Shown here: piece after piece, positions 44,251 through 53,483 of the stretch
Numbering within the stretch: the stretch's first letter is position 1
Layout of the letters: the number at the start of each line of letters is the position of its first letter
Assembly: GCA_003243425.1 (NCBI GenBank)
Contig: QFQP01000008.1
Location: forward strand, 172,113 to 236,112
Length of the DNA stretch: 64,000 bases
Reading direction: 5' to 3'
Source: Archangium gephyra
Lineage (GTDB): Bacteria > Myxococcota > Myxococcia > Myxococcales > Myxococcaceae
Notes under the pieces: generated by a model
Seen by the model: only the letters and a program-made list of their open reading frames with translations
The model's database searches: none
Told to the model about the DNA's origin: nothing
Translations under genes and position numbers: made by a program

Positions 44251-46086
44251 TCACTGCAGCTCGACGTTGAACGACACGCGCTGCGAACCGTAGATGGTGA
44301 AGGGCTCGGCCCACTTCGACTGACCCACGCGCACTTCGATGCGGTGGCTGCCTTCGTAGACGGGGATCTCTCCGCGAATCGGCGCGGTGCCCACGCGGTT
44401 TCCGTCGATGAACACGCCGGCACCTTCAGGCGCCTTCACCGACACCAAGCCCTTCTCGAACGTGTAGTTCTCTTCGACCTCCTCGGTCTTCACGGTGATG
44501 ACGCGGGTCGTGCTGATGCCGAGCGCCTTGCTCTGCAGCGTGAAGACCTTGCGGCCGGGCGGCAGCTTGCCGGTCCACGGCGTCTTGCCCAGTGACTGAC
44601 CGTCGAGCAGCAGCTCCAACGTCGGCGAAGAAGAAATGCTGACCTGCACTTCGCTCGGTGCCGCAGGCGGCGGCGTGACCGCGGTGACGCCAGCGTCGAT
44701 GGCTTCGAGCGCGGTCCCAGCATCTTCTTCGACGGTCGGTCCCGCATCGGCGTCAGCGACTTCGGCGATGCCCGCGTCGACGACTTCCGCGACCGGTTGG
44801 CCCGCATCGATCACCTCAGCGATGGGAGGCGTGACCGGCGTGACGCCCGGGAGCGGCTCGTTGATCTTCTTGTACGCCCAGAACGCCGCGAGGCCGGCGA
44901 CGAGCAGCGCCACGACGATGATCCACGGCAGCGAGCTGCCTTCGTTCTTCTTGTCATCGTCTTCGTCGGGCTGTGTCCACCCGCGCGCTTCGGGCTTCGG
45001 CGGTGCCGGAGGCGGTGGTGGCTTCGGAGGCGCGGCTGCGGGCGGCGGTTTGGGCGCAGGAACCCCGGGTGGAATCAGATGCGCGGGAACCTCGACGGCG
45101 CGCATCATCGGCTGCGTTTCCTTGCGCTCCTGATCGGCCCACTGACGGCGCACGAAATCGGCGATGCCGGCGTCGATGGTGTGACGGCGCGCCGCGCGCA
45201 GCTGGTGCGACTGCGGGAACAACGTCTCGAGGTACTTCGCCAGCTCGTCGGTCGTGGCGACGTCACCACCGGCCGCTGCCTCGAGGGCCTCACGCAGCGC
45301 GAGCGGCGTCGGGTAGCGATCGAGTGCCTTCTTCGCGCAGGCCTTTTGAATGATCGCTTCGAACTGCGGCGGAATGTCGCCGGGCGTCGCGGGCGGCAAG
45401 GGGAGCGTCAGCACTGCGTGATCGAAGTAGTCGGCTTGATCGGCCCACGGCACGTTGCCGGTGAGGCACTCGTAGAGCATCACGCCCAGCAGGTAGACGT
45501 CGGTGGGCACCGTGATGGCTTCCCGACCGCCGATGATTTGCTCTGGTGCGGAGTGCACGCGGCGGCCCTTCACGCGCTGCCCGCCGATCTCCCGCGGCGC
45601 GAACGCGAGCGCGCCGTAGCCGGTGACCTTGGTGATGCCCTGGAACGAGATGAGCGTGGTTTCGGGGCGGAGATCGCCGTGAACCAGCGGCGCTCCGTCA
45701 TCGTTGCCGGCGACGTGCGCGTAGTGCGTACCGGTGCAGGCGTCCAACACCACGCGGGCGGCGATGCGCGGCGGCAGCTTCTTCGAGGTGTCGAGGATCT
45801 TGCGGAGTGACTCGCCGTCGGCGAACTCCACGACGCGCGCGTGACCTTCTTCGAGCTTCGCGAAGCCCATCACCGTCACGATGTTGGGGTGATCGAGCTG
45901 CGCGGCGTGCTCGGTCTCCTTCCTGATCTTCGCCAGCAGCGTGGGATCTTTCTCGGCTGCTTCGGGAACCCAGATGATGACGACGGGCCGCGCCTTGTTC
46001 TCGGCGTTGATGGCCAGACCCAGGAAGGCACGGGAGCCTTCTCCCGCCTGAAGTGGTCCGAGGGCCTGGTAGCGATACGCGGTCAT
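44251..46086 (-). CDS. Pseudokinase with transmembrane segment and PEGA-like domains
   Basis: A 611-residue Hanks-type kinase fold that lacks catalytic residues. In place of VAIK Lys is VVIIW (35-39); HRD is HGD (136-138) and the paired Asn is Thr; DFG is GYG (156-158). The APE motif (SAPEQ, 179-183) and the overall lobes remain. After a Pro/Ala linker there is one membrane helix (WIIVVALLVAGLAAFWAY), a DAG/EVxDAG-rich linker, then two PEGA-like beta modules (LELLLDGQSLGKTPWTGKLP and GVFIDGNRVGTAPIRGEIPV). It should bind but not phosphorylate partners. Four bases separate its stop from the convergent MshEN gene. Confidence 0.85.
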   Translation of the reverse strand: MTAYRYQALGPLQAGEGSRAFLGLAINAENKARPVVIIWVPEAAEKDPTLLAKIRKETEHAAQLDHPNIVTVMGFAKLEEGHARVVEFADGESLRKILDTSKKLPPRIAARVVLDACTGTHYAHVAGNDDGAPLVHGDLRPETTLISFQGITKVTGYGALAFAPREIGGQRVKGRRVHSAPEQIIGGREAITVPTDVYLLGVMLYECLTGNVPWADQADYFDHAVLTLPLPPATPGDIPPQFEAIIQKACAKKALDRYPTPLALREALEAAAGGDVATTDELAKYLETLFPQSHQLRAARRHTIDAGIADFVRRQWADQERKETQPMMRAVEVPAHLIPPGVPAPKPPPAAAPPKPPPPPAPPKPEARGWTQPDEDDDKKNEGSSLPWIIVVALLVAGLAAFWAYKKINEPLPGVTPVTPPIAEVIDAGQPVAEVVDAGIAEVADADAGPTVEEDAGTALEAIDAGVTAVTPPPAAPSEVQVSISSSPTLELLLDGQSLGKTPWTGKLPPGRKVFTLQSKALGISTTRVITVKTEEVEENYTFEKGLVSVKAPEGAGVFIDGNRVGTAPIRGEIPVYEGSHRIEVRVGQSKWAEPFTIYGSQRVSFNVELQ

Positions 46087-46146
46087 GCGCCACAGGCTAC
46101 GGGCGGGAAGCGTCGCGTCAATTCAATTTGCCCTTCGATGCAACGC

Positions 46147-47430
46147 TCAGAACGGCATCGTCAGGTAGTAGCCGCGCGAACCACGTCGCACGAGCAACAG
46201 GACGCTACGTTTCCCTCTCGCCTGGATGATGGCCTCGCGGAATGCTTCACCGTTGGGCACGGGCACCTGGTTGATGCGCAGCACCGCGTCTCCGGGCGCG
46301 AGCCCCACTTCCGCCGACGAACTCTTCGGCCGCACCGCGGTGATCACCATGCCCCCGCGCTCGGGTTTCACGCGCAGCCCCAGGCGGTCCCACACCGTGC
46401 TGTCGACCAGCTTCTGTGGAAACTCGGTGGGTGAGAGCTCGAGCTGCAGCTCCTGACCGTTGCGGAACAGGCCGAACCGCATGACGCCCTTGGCCGTGAG
46501 CGAGCGCAGGCGGCTGTTCAAGTCGTCGGCGTTCTCGACCTGCGTGGTGCCGACGCTGGTGACGATGTCACCGCGCTGGAAGCCCGCCTGCTGCGCGGGG
46601 CTGCCCTCTTCGACGTTGGAGATCAGCGCGCCGTACGTGCGGTCCCAACCGACGCTGCGTGAGAGCTCGAGCGTGAGCGGCTGCACGTCGAGCCCGACCC
46701 ACGAGGGCCGCACCTTCCCGAACTGCGTGAGCTCCGCGACGATGCGGCGCACCTTGTCGGCGGGAATCGCGAAGCCGATGTTCTGGGCCGACGCGATGAT
46801 CGCCGAGTTGATGCCGATCACCTCGCCGTCGATGTTGAGCAGCGGGCCACCGGAGTTTCCGGGGTTGATCGACGCGTCGGTCTGAATGAAGTCGTTGAAC
46901 ACGCGCTCGCCGTCGCGAATCGTACGACCGAGCGCCGACAGCACGCCGACCGTCACCGTCTTCTTGAGCCCGAGTGGCGAGCCGATGGCGATGGTCGTCT
47001 CGCCGATCATCAGATCGGAGGACGTACCCAGCTTCGCGTGCGGCAGCGGCGCCTTCGCGTTGACCTTGAGCACCGCGAGATCGGTGTCGGCGTCGCTGCC
47101 GATCACCTCTGCGTCGAGCTGGCGGCCATCGGCGAGCACGATGTGAATCTCAGACGCGCCGCGAATGACGTGGTCGTTGGTCACGATGATGCCCGATGGA
47201 TCGATGATCACCCCGGAGCCCAGGCCTTCGACGGCGCGGCGCTCCTCCTGCGGGCCGAAGAAGAAGTTGTCGTAGGCGCGATTGCGGAAGCGCGTCTCGA
47301 CCACCTGCACGGTGCCCACGTAGACCACCGCCGGCGACACCTTCTCGACGACCTGCACCACGGGGCTGCGGCGCGAGTTCACGTCACCGGTCACCAGCGA
47401 CAGCGCCGACAACAGCAACAACGAGTTCAT
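46147..47430 (-). CDS. HtrA/DegP-type periplasmic serine protease with two PDZ domains
   Basis: A 427-residue protease-chaperone. Catalytic triad: His87 in TNDHVI, Asp117 in DTDLAVLKV and Ser193 in GNSGGPLL. Two PDZ domains follow, the first with GALISNVEEGSPAQQAGFQR and GDIVTSVG, the second with MVITAVRPKSSSAEVGLAPG and GDAVLRINQ. A signal peptide is plausible (MNSLLLLSALSLVTG) but weak. The ATG at 47430 overlaps the stop of the upstream metallopeptidase-like gene (ATGA) and has AAGGA upstream. It probably degrades or refolds misfolded envelope proteins. Confidence 0.92.
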   Translation of the reverse strand: MNSLLLLSALSLVTGDVNSRRSPVVQVVEKVSPAVVYVGTVQVVETRFRNRAYDNFFFGPQEERRAVEGLGSGVIIDPSGIIVTNDHVIRGASEIHIVLADGRQLDAEVIGSDADTDLAVLKVNAKAPLPHAKLGTSSDLMIGETTIAIGSPLGLKKTVTVGVLSALGRTIRDGERVFNDFIQTDASINPGNSGGPLLNIDGEVIGINSAIIASAQNIGFAIPADKVRRIVAELTQFGKVRPSWVGLDVQPLTLELSRSVGWDRTYGALISNVEEGSPAQQAGFQRGDIVTSVGTTQVENADDLNSRLRSLTAKGVMRFGLFRNGQELQLELSPTEFPQKLVDSTVWDRLGLRVKPERGGMVITAVRPKSSSAEVGLAPGDAVLRINQVPVPNGEAFREAIIQARGKRSVLLLVRRGSRGYYLTMPF

Positions 47431-48953
47431 GCGTTCCTTGCTCCTCGAGTGAACAAAAGGGTCAGGGCCAGCGCCAGCAACGCCAGAGGCTCTCCACCCA
47501 TTCCACAACCACACCCCATCGGCGGAGGAGGTGGCTCCACGCCCGCATCGGTTTCAACGCCTGCGTCGATTTCGGCGCCCGCGTCCGACAGGTCGCCACG
47601 AATCAACGTCGCGCAGGTCGCGACCTCTTCCGGAGTACCCAGGCAGAATCCCGGCCGCTGGGTCGACGCCGTTCCGACCTTTCCACGTCGCGTGTTCACC
47701 ACCGCCACCACCACCGCCGCGCCGCTGATGTCGACGGTCTGGCCGCCGGTCACTTGCGTGAGCTGCTCGTTCTTTCCATTGCGACGAACCGCGAGCCACA
47801 GCGTCAGATCTTCGGTGTCGTCGACGGGCGTGCCGGGGTGGTTCACCAGCTGCGCAGTCACCTGCGAGCGCCCCTGCGCCGTCGCGAAGTAGTACTGCGT
47901 CGACGCGTAGTAGTACCGGGCGATCTCTTCCAGATACGGCAATTGCACGGTGTTCATGGTGACCGCGGCGTAGGCGGCGCCGTTCGCGTAGCTCTGCGTG
48001 GGGTCCGCGGCGCTCCCGGTGAACAGGTTCCACTTCGCGAACTCGCGGAACTCGGCGGCGAAGCTCGACTGGTAGTCACTCTTCAACAGCGCATCGAGCT
48101 GAATCACCCAGGTCGGATTCGCTTGATCCATCGGTTCAGACGGGGCGCCCTGGCCATTCTCGAGCCGCTCCCAGAGCTTGCGGATCAGCGCGTCGTCGTG
48201 ACGCTCGGTGAGGAACTTGAAGAAGATCGCCGAGCCGTAGGCGAACGCAGGCACGGGCCCGATGGGCGCGTTGTCGATCGACCGGCCGGTGTCAGACAGG
48301 TAGCCGCCGACGAAGTGTTCGAAGTCGCTCGTGCTCGGGTCGAAGCGTTCCGTCGCCCAGACCGCCGTGCCCTCGCTCACCACCACGTTCTGATCGCTGT
48401 CGTAGGCCGCCTGCACCGCGTGGAAGTACTCGTGGCTGCCGAGAATGCGCGTGGCCACCACCAGGCTCGGGTAGCCGTAGCCCGCGAAGTCGTTTTCCTG
48501 CACCACGTAGCCGATGCAGCGATCGACCAGGTTCGGCGGACACTGATCGACGCGGAAGGCCCCGTCGGCCTGGCCGGCGAAGTCGAGCAGGTACACGTCG
48601 AAGCGCTCGTCGCCGCCGTTGGGTGCCACGTTCACGTCGCTGAGCGGAAGCCGGTAGCCGAGCGGCCCGTGGTACAGCGCGCCGACTTCCTCGTAGACGT
48701 CTTCGACCTGACTCGCGAAGGCCGCGTCGGGAACTGCGTTGAGGCCCGCGCGTGTGAAGTGCACGCGAAAAGTGCCGCCGTCGTTGGCGACGGATTCGAC
48801 GGTGTCGCCGCTCGCATAGCGCCACAGCAGGTTGCTGTTGGTGTCGGTGGGGCGCAGCGCTTCTTCACGGGAAACGGCCGTGGGCTGGCGAGCGTCAACG
48901 GCAGGCTCGCACGCGAACAGCGCCACACAGGGCACCAACAAGGCAGCACGCAT
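47427..48953 (-). CDS. Surface HExxH metallopeptidase-like lipoprotein with MYXO-CTERM tail
   Basis: A 508-residue protein of a myxobacterial type with a gluzincin-like site: HEYFH (174-178) and a downstream Glu194 in SEGTAVWATE. The N-terminus has a lipobox-like CVALFAC (Cys15) and the C-terminus ends GCGCGMGGEPL + hydrophobic helix + RGARNA, a MYXO-CTERM signal. Both anchors on one protein would be unusual. A Pro-rich linker precedes the tail. Co-transcribed with the HtrA gene by a four-base overlap, suggesting linked envelope proteolysis. The start ATG at 48953 is preferred; 48977 is possible. Confidence 0.8.
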   Translation of the reverse strand: MRAALLVPCVALFACEPAVDARQPTAVSREEALRPTDTNSNLLWRYASGDTVESVANDGGTFRVHFTRAGLNAVPDAAFASQVEDVYEEVGALYHGPLGYRLPLSDVNVAPNGGDERFDVYLLDFAGQADGAFRVDQCPPNLVDRCIGYVVQENDFAGYGYPSLVVATRILGSHEYFHAVQAAYDSDQNVVVSEGTAVWATERFDPSTSDFEHFVGGYLSDTGRSIDNAPIGPVPAFAYGSAIFFKFLTERHDDALIRKLWERLENGQGAPSEPMDQANPTWVIQLDALLKSDYQSSFAAEFREFAKWNLFTGSAADPTQSYANGAAYAAVTMNTVQLPYLEEIARYYYASTQYYFATAQGRSQVTAQLVNHPGTPVDDTEDLTLWLAVRRNGKNEQLTQVTGGQTVDISGAAVVVAVVNTRRGKVGTASTQRPGFCLGTPEEVATCATLIRGDLSDAGAEIDAGVETDAGVEPPPPPMGCGCGMGGEPLALLALALTLLFTRGARNA

Positions 48954-49039
48954 GGGTCGGCGTGTAGCGCAACGCATCGGGCCATTCACGCGATCGAACC
49001 GGTGGCGGTCGGAGCGGCTTTGGTGAATCCTCCTCGCCC

Positions 49040-49705
49040 ATGTCACGAATGCTGATGGCTGCCGCGGTCGTCTGCTGTGCACTCCCTGCGTTGGCGCAAG
49101 ACGACGCCGACGCGAAGAAGGTCGCCGAGACGTACCTGAACGCGCTGTCGGGCACGGGCGACGAAGCCGGCAAGGATCTGTTGCTGGGCGGCGTCACCAT
49201 GAACGCGCAGCTGTTCATTCTCGAGAACTGGAAGATCAAATCGAAGGACCCCGTTCGCAAGGAAGAGGGCGATCTCGCGCACGCGGTTCAACTGATGAGC
49301 GCGCTCGACAAGTCGGGCCGCACGGCGCTCACCAAGCTCATGGGCGTCGAGTCGGTGGGCGACGATCTCAAGATGACCGAGGTCGGCCCCGACGAAGCCG
49401 CGAAGCTGCTGGCGCCGACCAAGGAACGCGCGGCCGAGTTCGCGAAGTACCACGCGGTGCTGTCGTACGCGTTGCGCGTCGGCAAAGAGGTCTACTGGCA
49501 CCCGAAGAACCCCATGCGCGCGGTGCTGAGCAAGGCAGGCACCAAGGGCAAGTACTCGGTGGAGGTGCACCGCTGGACGATCACCACCGTCGAAGGTCCG
49601 TCGAAGCAGGTGCGTGACTGGCCGCTGCGCGTGATCCGCTTCAAGTCGCAGAACATCGACACGGGTTGGAAGATCCTCCCCGCGTCGGATTGGAACGCCG
49701 AATAG
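49040..49705 (+). CDS. Secreted protein of unknown function
   Basis: A 221-residue exported protein with a signal peptide (MSRMLMAAAVVCCALPALAQ). The mature part starts with a helical segment (KKVAETYLNALSG) similar to NTF2-like or SnoaL-type beginnings and ends in beta strands (KGKYSVEVHRWTITTVEG, VIRFKSQNIDTGWKILPASDW). It may be an NTF2-fold periplasmic protein; the evidence is weak. It abuts the next, convergent gene with no intergenic base. Confidence 0.6.
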   Translation: MSRMLMAAAVVCCALPALAQDDADAKKVAETYLNALSGTGDEAGKDLLLGGVTMNAQLFILENWKIKSKDPVRKEEGDLAHAVQLMSALDKSGRTALTKLMGVESVGDDLKMTEVGPDEAAKLLAPTKERAAEFAKYHAVLSYALRVGKEVYWHPKNPMRAVLSKAGTKGKYSVEVHRWTITTVEGPSKQVRDWPLRVIRFKSQNIDTGWKILPASDWNAE

Positions 49706-50716
49706 TCAGCGCGAGCCGAGCGCGCTGGGCGCCTTCGCAGTGGCGATCGCCTTGGTGAAGATGCGCTCGGCGAAAGGCGTGAGTTCCTTCTCGTGCGCGA
49801 GGCGGCGCGCCTCGGCACGGACCTTCGCAGCGTCGTCGCTTCGCCCGCGGTTCTCGAGCAGCTCGGCGGTGTAGAGCAGGCGACGCGCGTAGACGGTCTT
49901 CAGTTCGGGCGTGAAGAGCTGCTGCGCGAGCGACTTCGCGAGCGTCTCTTTCTTCTCGGCCTTCTTTGCTGCGTCGATGGGAAGAATGTCGAGCGCGCTG
50001 ACCTGACTCGAGAGCATCGCCAGATCGGTCTCGGGCGGCAGCCACTCGGCGAGCTCGATCAGCTCGTGCAGCCTCACGCCGTCGGCGCGACCTTCCGCGT
50101 CACCGGGTTCGAGCGGAGGAACCACCACGTCGGGATCCTGCGGGGTGATCTTCAGTCGCTGAAGCACCTGCGTCATCTCGCCGGTCAGCTCCGTCTTGCT
50201 GCGCTCGTTGAGCGTCAGCGCGCGGCCCAGCTCCAGCTTCAGGCGCTCGTGCGGCACCAACATCACGCGTGAGTCTGCGCGGCTCTCGAGGTCCTTCAGG
50301 CGCTTGCGGTACTGCGCGCGGTTCGCCTGCTCGTTGCTCAGCTGCAGCAACCCCAGCTGATCGTGAACGATGCCGGCAAAGATCTCGAGGCCCTGACCAC
50401 CGCGGAACGGCACCGCGAAGAAGAACGCGCGCTCACCGCTGCTGATCTGGTGCGAGAGCACCGCAGGGAACTCGTTCGTCTCTTTCGCTTCGACGACGGG
50501 TGCCGCGGGCTTTGGCGCTTCGGCCACGGTCACGCCGCTCGACTGCAGTTGGTAGAGCGCCTTCTTCGCGAGCCGCGCGTGCACCTTCGACCCCGATTCA
50601 CGGAGCGCGACGGGGAGCTCACTGCGCCTGGCCTTCACCCACGCGTCGAGAACCCGGCCGGCTTCTTTTTCGGGAAGCGCTTCGACCTGCTGCGCCGTCA
50701 TCGTCAGGAAGTCCAT
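49706..50716 (-). CDS. Unknown helical protein
   Basis: A 336-residue soluble protein, largely alpha-helical and charged, with no recognised domain. Segments such as EAGRVLDAWVKARRSELPVA near the N-terminus resemble helical repeats; a middle region (VLSHQISSGERAFFFAVPFR) is more beta-like; the C-terminal half has DILPIDAAKKAEKKETLAKS. No signal peptide. The neighbouring GT-C-like gene lies 21 bases upstream in the same direction, so the two may be co-expressed. Function unknown. Confidence 0.55.
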   Translation of the reverse strand: MDFLTMTAQQVEALPEKEAGRVLDAWVKARRSELPVALRESGSKVHARLAKKALYQLQSSGVTVAEAPKPAAPVVEAKETNEFPAVLSHQISSGERAFFFAVPFRGGQGLEIFAGIVHDQLGLLQLSNEQANRAQYRKRLKDLESRADSRVMLVPHERLKLELGRALTLNERSKTELTGEMTQVLQRLKITPQDPDVVVPPLEPGDAEGRADGVRLHELIELAEWLPPETDLAMLSSQVSALDILPIDAAKKAEKKETLAKSLAQQLFTPELKTVYARRLLYTAELLENRGRSDDAAKVRAEARRLAHEKELTPFAERIFTKAIATAKAPSALGSR

Positions 50717-50737
50717 GCGCCGGACTGTGCCGACTTC

Positions 50738-52324
50738 TCAGCGCTTGCGCACGAGGAAGAAGTCGCCTGACTGCCCGGCGACGTACAGCTCGTTGCCGAG
50801 GCGGCCACCGAAGATCTGCTCGGGGCGCGGGCCGCGAATCACGAAGTGATCGTAGTACTTGCCGTGCTCGTCCCACCGCATCTGGTCGGGCCGCCACTCG
50901 CTCGGAAACGTCGGCGGCGGCGCGCCGCGGTACATGAGCGGGCTGTGCGGCGTGAGCGCAAACGAGAAATTGGTGAGCCCGCCACGTTCACGCGCCACCA
51001 CACACGACGCGTGGAGGTAGAGCGGGTGCGTCATCGCGCGTGACCCCGTCGCGTAGATGAGGCCCATCACCTTCGGCTTCTCGCCGGCGAACTTCGCCAG
51101 CTCCGTCAGCGCCTTCGACTCTGCGTCGTACGCGCCGAAGGCCTGCGTCAACGGCAGCGCGAGCACCAGCGCCGAAGCGGCGGCGATGAAGAGAAAGCGT
51201 CGGCTCCACACTTCGGAGAGCACCGGCACCGACACCACGAGCAACGCCGCCAGCAGGTGCGCGTAGCGCGTGTTCAGGTAGTACATGTATCCGCGGATAT
51301 CGAAGGGCAGCGACAGGTAGAGCACCGCCGCCAACACCGCCAACCCGAAGATGCGCCAGCGCGCGAAGCGGCCTTCTTCCTGACGCAGCCTGTCCTTCGA
51401 GAAGAAGGTCGAGAGCCCCACGCCGAGTGCCGCGAGGGCGATCAAGAACACGAGGCGCAGCGCGCGTTGATCGCTCCCGTCATGGGTCATGCCGCCGAGA
51501 ATCGGGAACGAGGTGTCGAGCCCTCGCAGCGTGACGAACTCACCGACGTTCTGCTCGAACGACTTCCACGCGAGGTTCTCCTTCGACAGCATCGGGCCCC
51601 ACGAACGCCACGGCTGGCCGGGAGCGATCTCCTGCGGCTGACCCACGCGAAGGCCGATCCACAGCACGAACATCAACACGCCGGGCACCACGCCGAGCAC
51701 CGCCGGTACGCGCGCCTTCCACGTCTTTCCTTCGGGCGCCGGCGTGGTCAGCAGCAGGAACGGCAGCGCCACGCCCAGCCATGCGAAGGACTGCACGTGA
51801 AAGAGCAGCACCAGCACCAGACTCACCGCGAGCCAGCCCGCCCAGAAGCGGCGACGGGGCTGGTCTTCGATGGCGCGAATGAACAGGCCACAGGTGACGA
51901 TCGCGATGGGCAGCGACGCGCAGTAGTTGATGAAGCCCCACGCGAACGAATCACCGAAGGCGAAGGGCAGGGCGAGCAGCGCGGGCCAGGTCGGGCGCTT
52001 CAAACTCCGCAACAGGAACGCAAGCGAGAGCGGGAGACCGGCGATGTACGCCGACAAGAACACGCGGTTGGCGAGCTCGAGCGGCAGCAGCCAGTTCAGC
52101 GCGCTGACCGCGTAGTAGTAGCCGAGGTACGGCGTGAGCTCCGGGCGCCGCGCGAAGAACTCCGGGTACAACGTCGACGCGTCATCGAGCCGGTGCAGCA
52201 CCGAAATGAGGTGCAGGTGCTGCGGCAGGTCGACCAGCGGCAACGCCTGCGTCACCCACAGCGGAGCGACGCCACACACCAACGCGGCCAACCACACGAG
52301 CTGCTCGACTGAAGGGCGACGCAC
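50738..52324 (-). CDS. Polytopic membrane protein, GT-C glycosyltransferase-like
   Basis: A 528-residue membrane protein with about 11 helices. The first periplasmic loop carries PLVDLPQHLHL, reminiscent of the acidic-residue motif in the first loop of GT-C glycosyltransferases; the YYYAVSALNWLLPLELANRV and later soluble C-terminal domain (about residues 410-528) fit the same architecture. It could transfer a sugar or arabinose/mannose-like unit from a polyprenyl-phosphate donor, but only the topology and one motif support this. A related possibility is a conserved membrane protein of unknown role. Confidence 0.6.
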   Translation of the reverse strand: MRRPSVEQLVWLAALVCGVAPLWVTQALPLVDLPQHLHLISVLHRLDDASTLYPEFFARRPELTPYLGYYYAVSALNWLLPLELANRVFLSAYIAGLPLSLAFLLRSLKRPTWPALLALPFAFGDSFAWGFINYCASLPIAIVTCGLFIRAIEDQPRRRFWAGWLAVSLVLVLLFHVQSFAWLGVALPFLLLTTPAPEGKTWKARVPAVLGVVPGVLMFVLWIGLRVGQPQEIAPGQPWRSWGPMLSKENLAWKSFEQNVGEFVTLRGLDTSFPILGGMTHDGSDQRALRLVFLIALAALGVGLSTFFSKDRLRQEEGRFARWRIFGLAVLAAVLYLSLPFDIRGYMYYLNTRYAHLLAALLVVSVPVLSEVWSRRFLFIAAASALVLALPLTQAFGAYDAESKALTELAKFAGEKPKVMGLIYATGSRAMTHPLYLHASCVVARERGGLTNFSFALTPHSPLMYRGAPPPTFPSEWRPDQMRWDEHGKYYDHFVIRGPRPEQIFGGRLGNELYVAGQSGDFFLVRKR

Positions 52325-52393
52325 GGGGCGCGGACCATGATCTGCGGTGCTTCGCTTGGCAAGGCCCGTCGATGTGCGCTAGGCGCCCGCTTC

Positions 52394-52666
52394 ATGTTCA
52401 AGACCTTCGCGATGACTGCGTTCTTCGTGGCCGCCTCGGCCAACGCCGCCACCGTCGAGAAGTCGTTCTTCGGAACGGCTCCGAAGAAGGCGACCTGCGG
52501 CTGCAAGGGCAAGGGTGACTGCACGTGTCCGCGCGGTCAGTGCAAGTGCAAGAGCTGCGGAAATCACGGCAAGCCGGTGATGTTCGAAGCGGTGAAGGGC
52601 AGCAAGGAATCGACGCGCCTCCCTGACACCGCGCGCGTCGATGCCCGCGGCGGCATCTTCATCTGA
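52394..52666 (+). CDS. Exported cysteine-rich, metallothionein-like peptide
   Basis: A 90-residue protein. The ATG at 52394 begins a signal peptide (MFKTFAMTAFFVAASANA). The mature part contains CGCKGKGDCTCPRGQCKCK with SCGNHG directly after it: seven Cys in a C-x-C rhythm plus a His, typical of metallothionein-like metal binding, but exported rather than cytoplasmic. The C-terminal 30 residues are charged and unpatterned. The upstream codon at 52337 would hide the signal peptide and is rejected. It is the only gene on the plus strand between two minus-strand clusters. Confidence 0.65.
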   Translation: MFKTFAMTAFFVAASANAATVEKSFFGTAPKKATCGCKGKGDCTCPRGQCKCKSCGNHGKPVMFEAVKGSKESTRLPDTARVDARGGIFI

Positions 52667-52685
52667 AGCACCGAGGTCGAACCGG

Positions 52686-53483
52686 CTACGGGCGTTCGGC
52701 CTTCCAGAGCAGAAACGGCGGCACGCGAACACGTTCGAAGGCGACGAGGCCTGCACGCCGAGCGTCGTCCTGGAGTTCGGCTTCACTCCGAGGGTGAAGC
52801 CCCGCGCGCTCGTGTACCTTCTTCGTGGCGCCGGTCGACTCGTAGGTGGTCGCTACGAACCGGCCGCCGGGCTTGAGCACCCGCGCCACTTCGCGAAGCA
52901 GCGCGGTGAGATCGTCGACGAAATGAATGAAGCCCACGGCCACCACCGCCCCGAGTGACGCGTCGTTGAACGGCAGCTCCGGTGCCTGTGCGCGCACGAA
53001 GTCGGCGGCTTCGGCGTTCTCACGAACTTGAGAGATCGCCTCTTCGAGCATCGGGCGCGAGACGTCCAGGCCGATCACCGGCACGTTCGGGAAGTCGCGT
53101 GACAGGCGCCGCAACACGAGGCCCGCGCCGCAGCCGAGATCGAGCACCGGCCCCGGCACCGCGTCGATCAGGTTCCGCAGCACCGTGTACTCGCTGTCTT
53201 GATCCAATCGGCCGCGCGTCAGCACGGTGTCTACCGCCGGGCGCACGTAGCGTTCCCACGAGCGCGCCACCCACGGGTGCTCCATGGCCCGCTGCAGGGT
53301 CGACGATTTCTTGCGATTGCCCACGAAGTCGATGAGCCCGTCGTGCACCGGAAACAACGAGCCACAGCCGATGCAGCGCGCAGGGCCGAACATCATCGCG
53401 CGGTCAGCGACCGGTGCGTCGGGCACCAGACTTCCTGCGTGACACTTCGGGCAGCGGAGGAGATCGAGCGTCCGACGGCGCAT
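52686..53483 (-). CDS. SAM-dependent methyltransferase with N-terminal zinc ribbon (Trm112-like)
   Basis: A 265-residue protein. Residues 10-50 form a Trm112/zinc-ribbon-type module (CPKCHAGSLVP ... CIGCGSLFPVHDGLIDF). The rest is a class I methyltransferase: VLDLGCGAGLVLRRL (motif I), VIGLDVSRPML, LPFNDASLGAVVAVGFIHFV and REVARVLKPGGRFVAT. The target is unknown. Start ATG overlaps the upstream gene's stop by one base (TGATG), so translation is coupled to the zinc-ribbon gene and nadA. Confidence 0.87.
   Translation of the reverse strand: MRRRTLDLLRCPKCHAGSLVPDAPVADRAMMFGPARCIGCGSLFPVHDGLIDFVGNRKKSSTLQRAMEHPWVARSWERYVRPAVDTVLTRGRLDQDSEYTVLRNLIDAVPGPVLDLGCGAGLVLRRLSRDFPNVPVIGLDVSRPMLEEAISQVRENAEAADFVRAQAPELPFNDASLGAVVAVGFIHFVDDLTALLREVARVLKPGGRFVATTYESTGATKKVHERAGLHPRSEAELQDDARRAGLVAFERVRVPPFLLWKAERP

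Noticed and set aside
52337..52393. Upstream start that extends the metallothionein-like peptide by 19 residues
   Set aside because: The extension precedes and would mask a well-formed signal peptide beginning at 52394.
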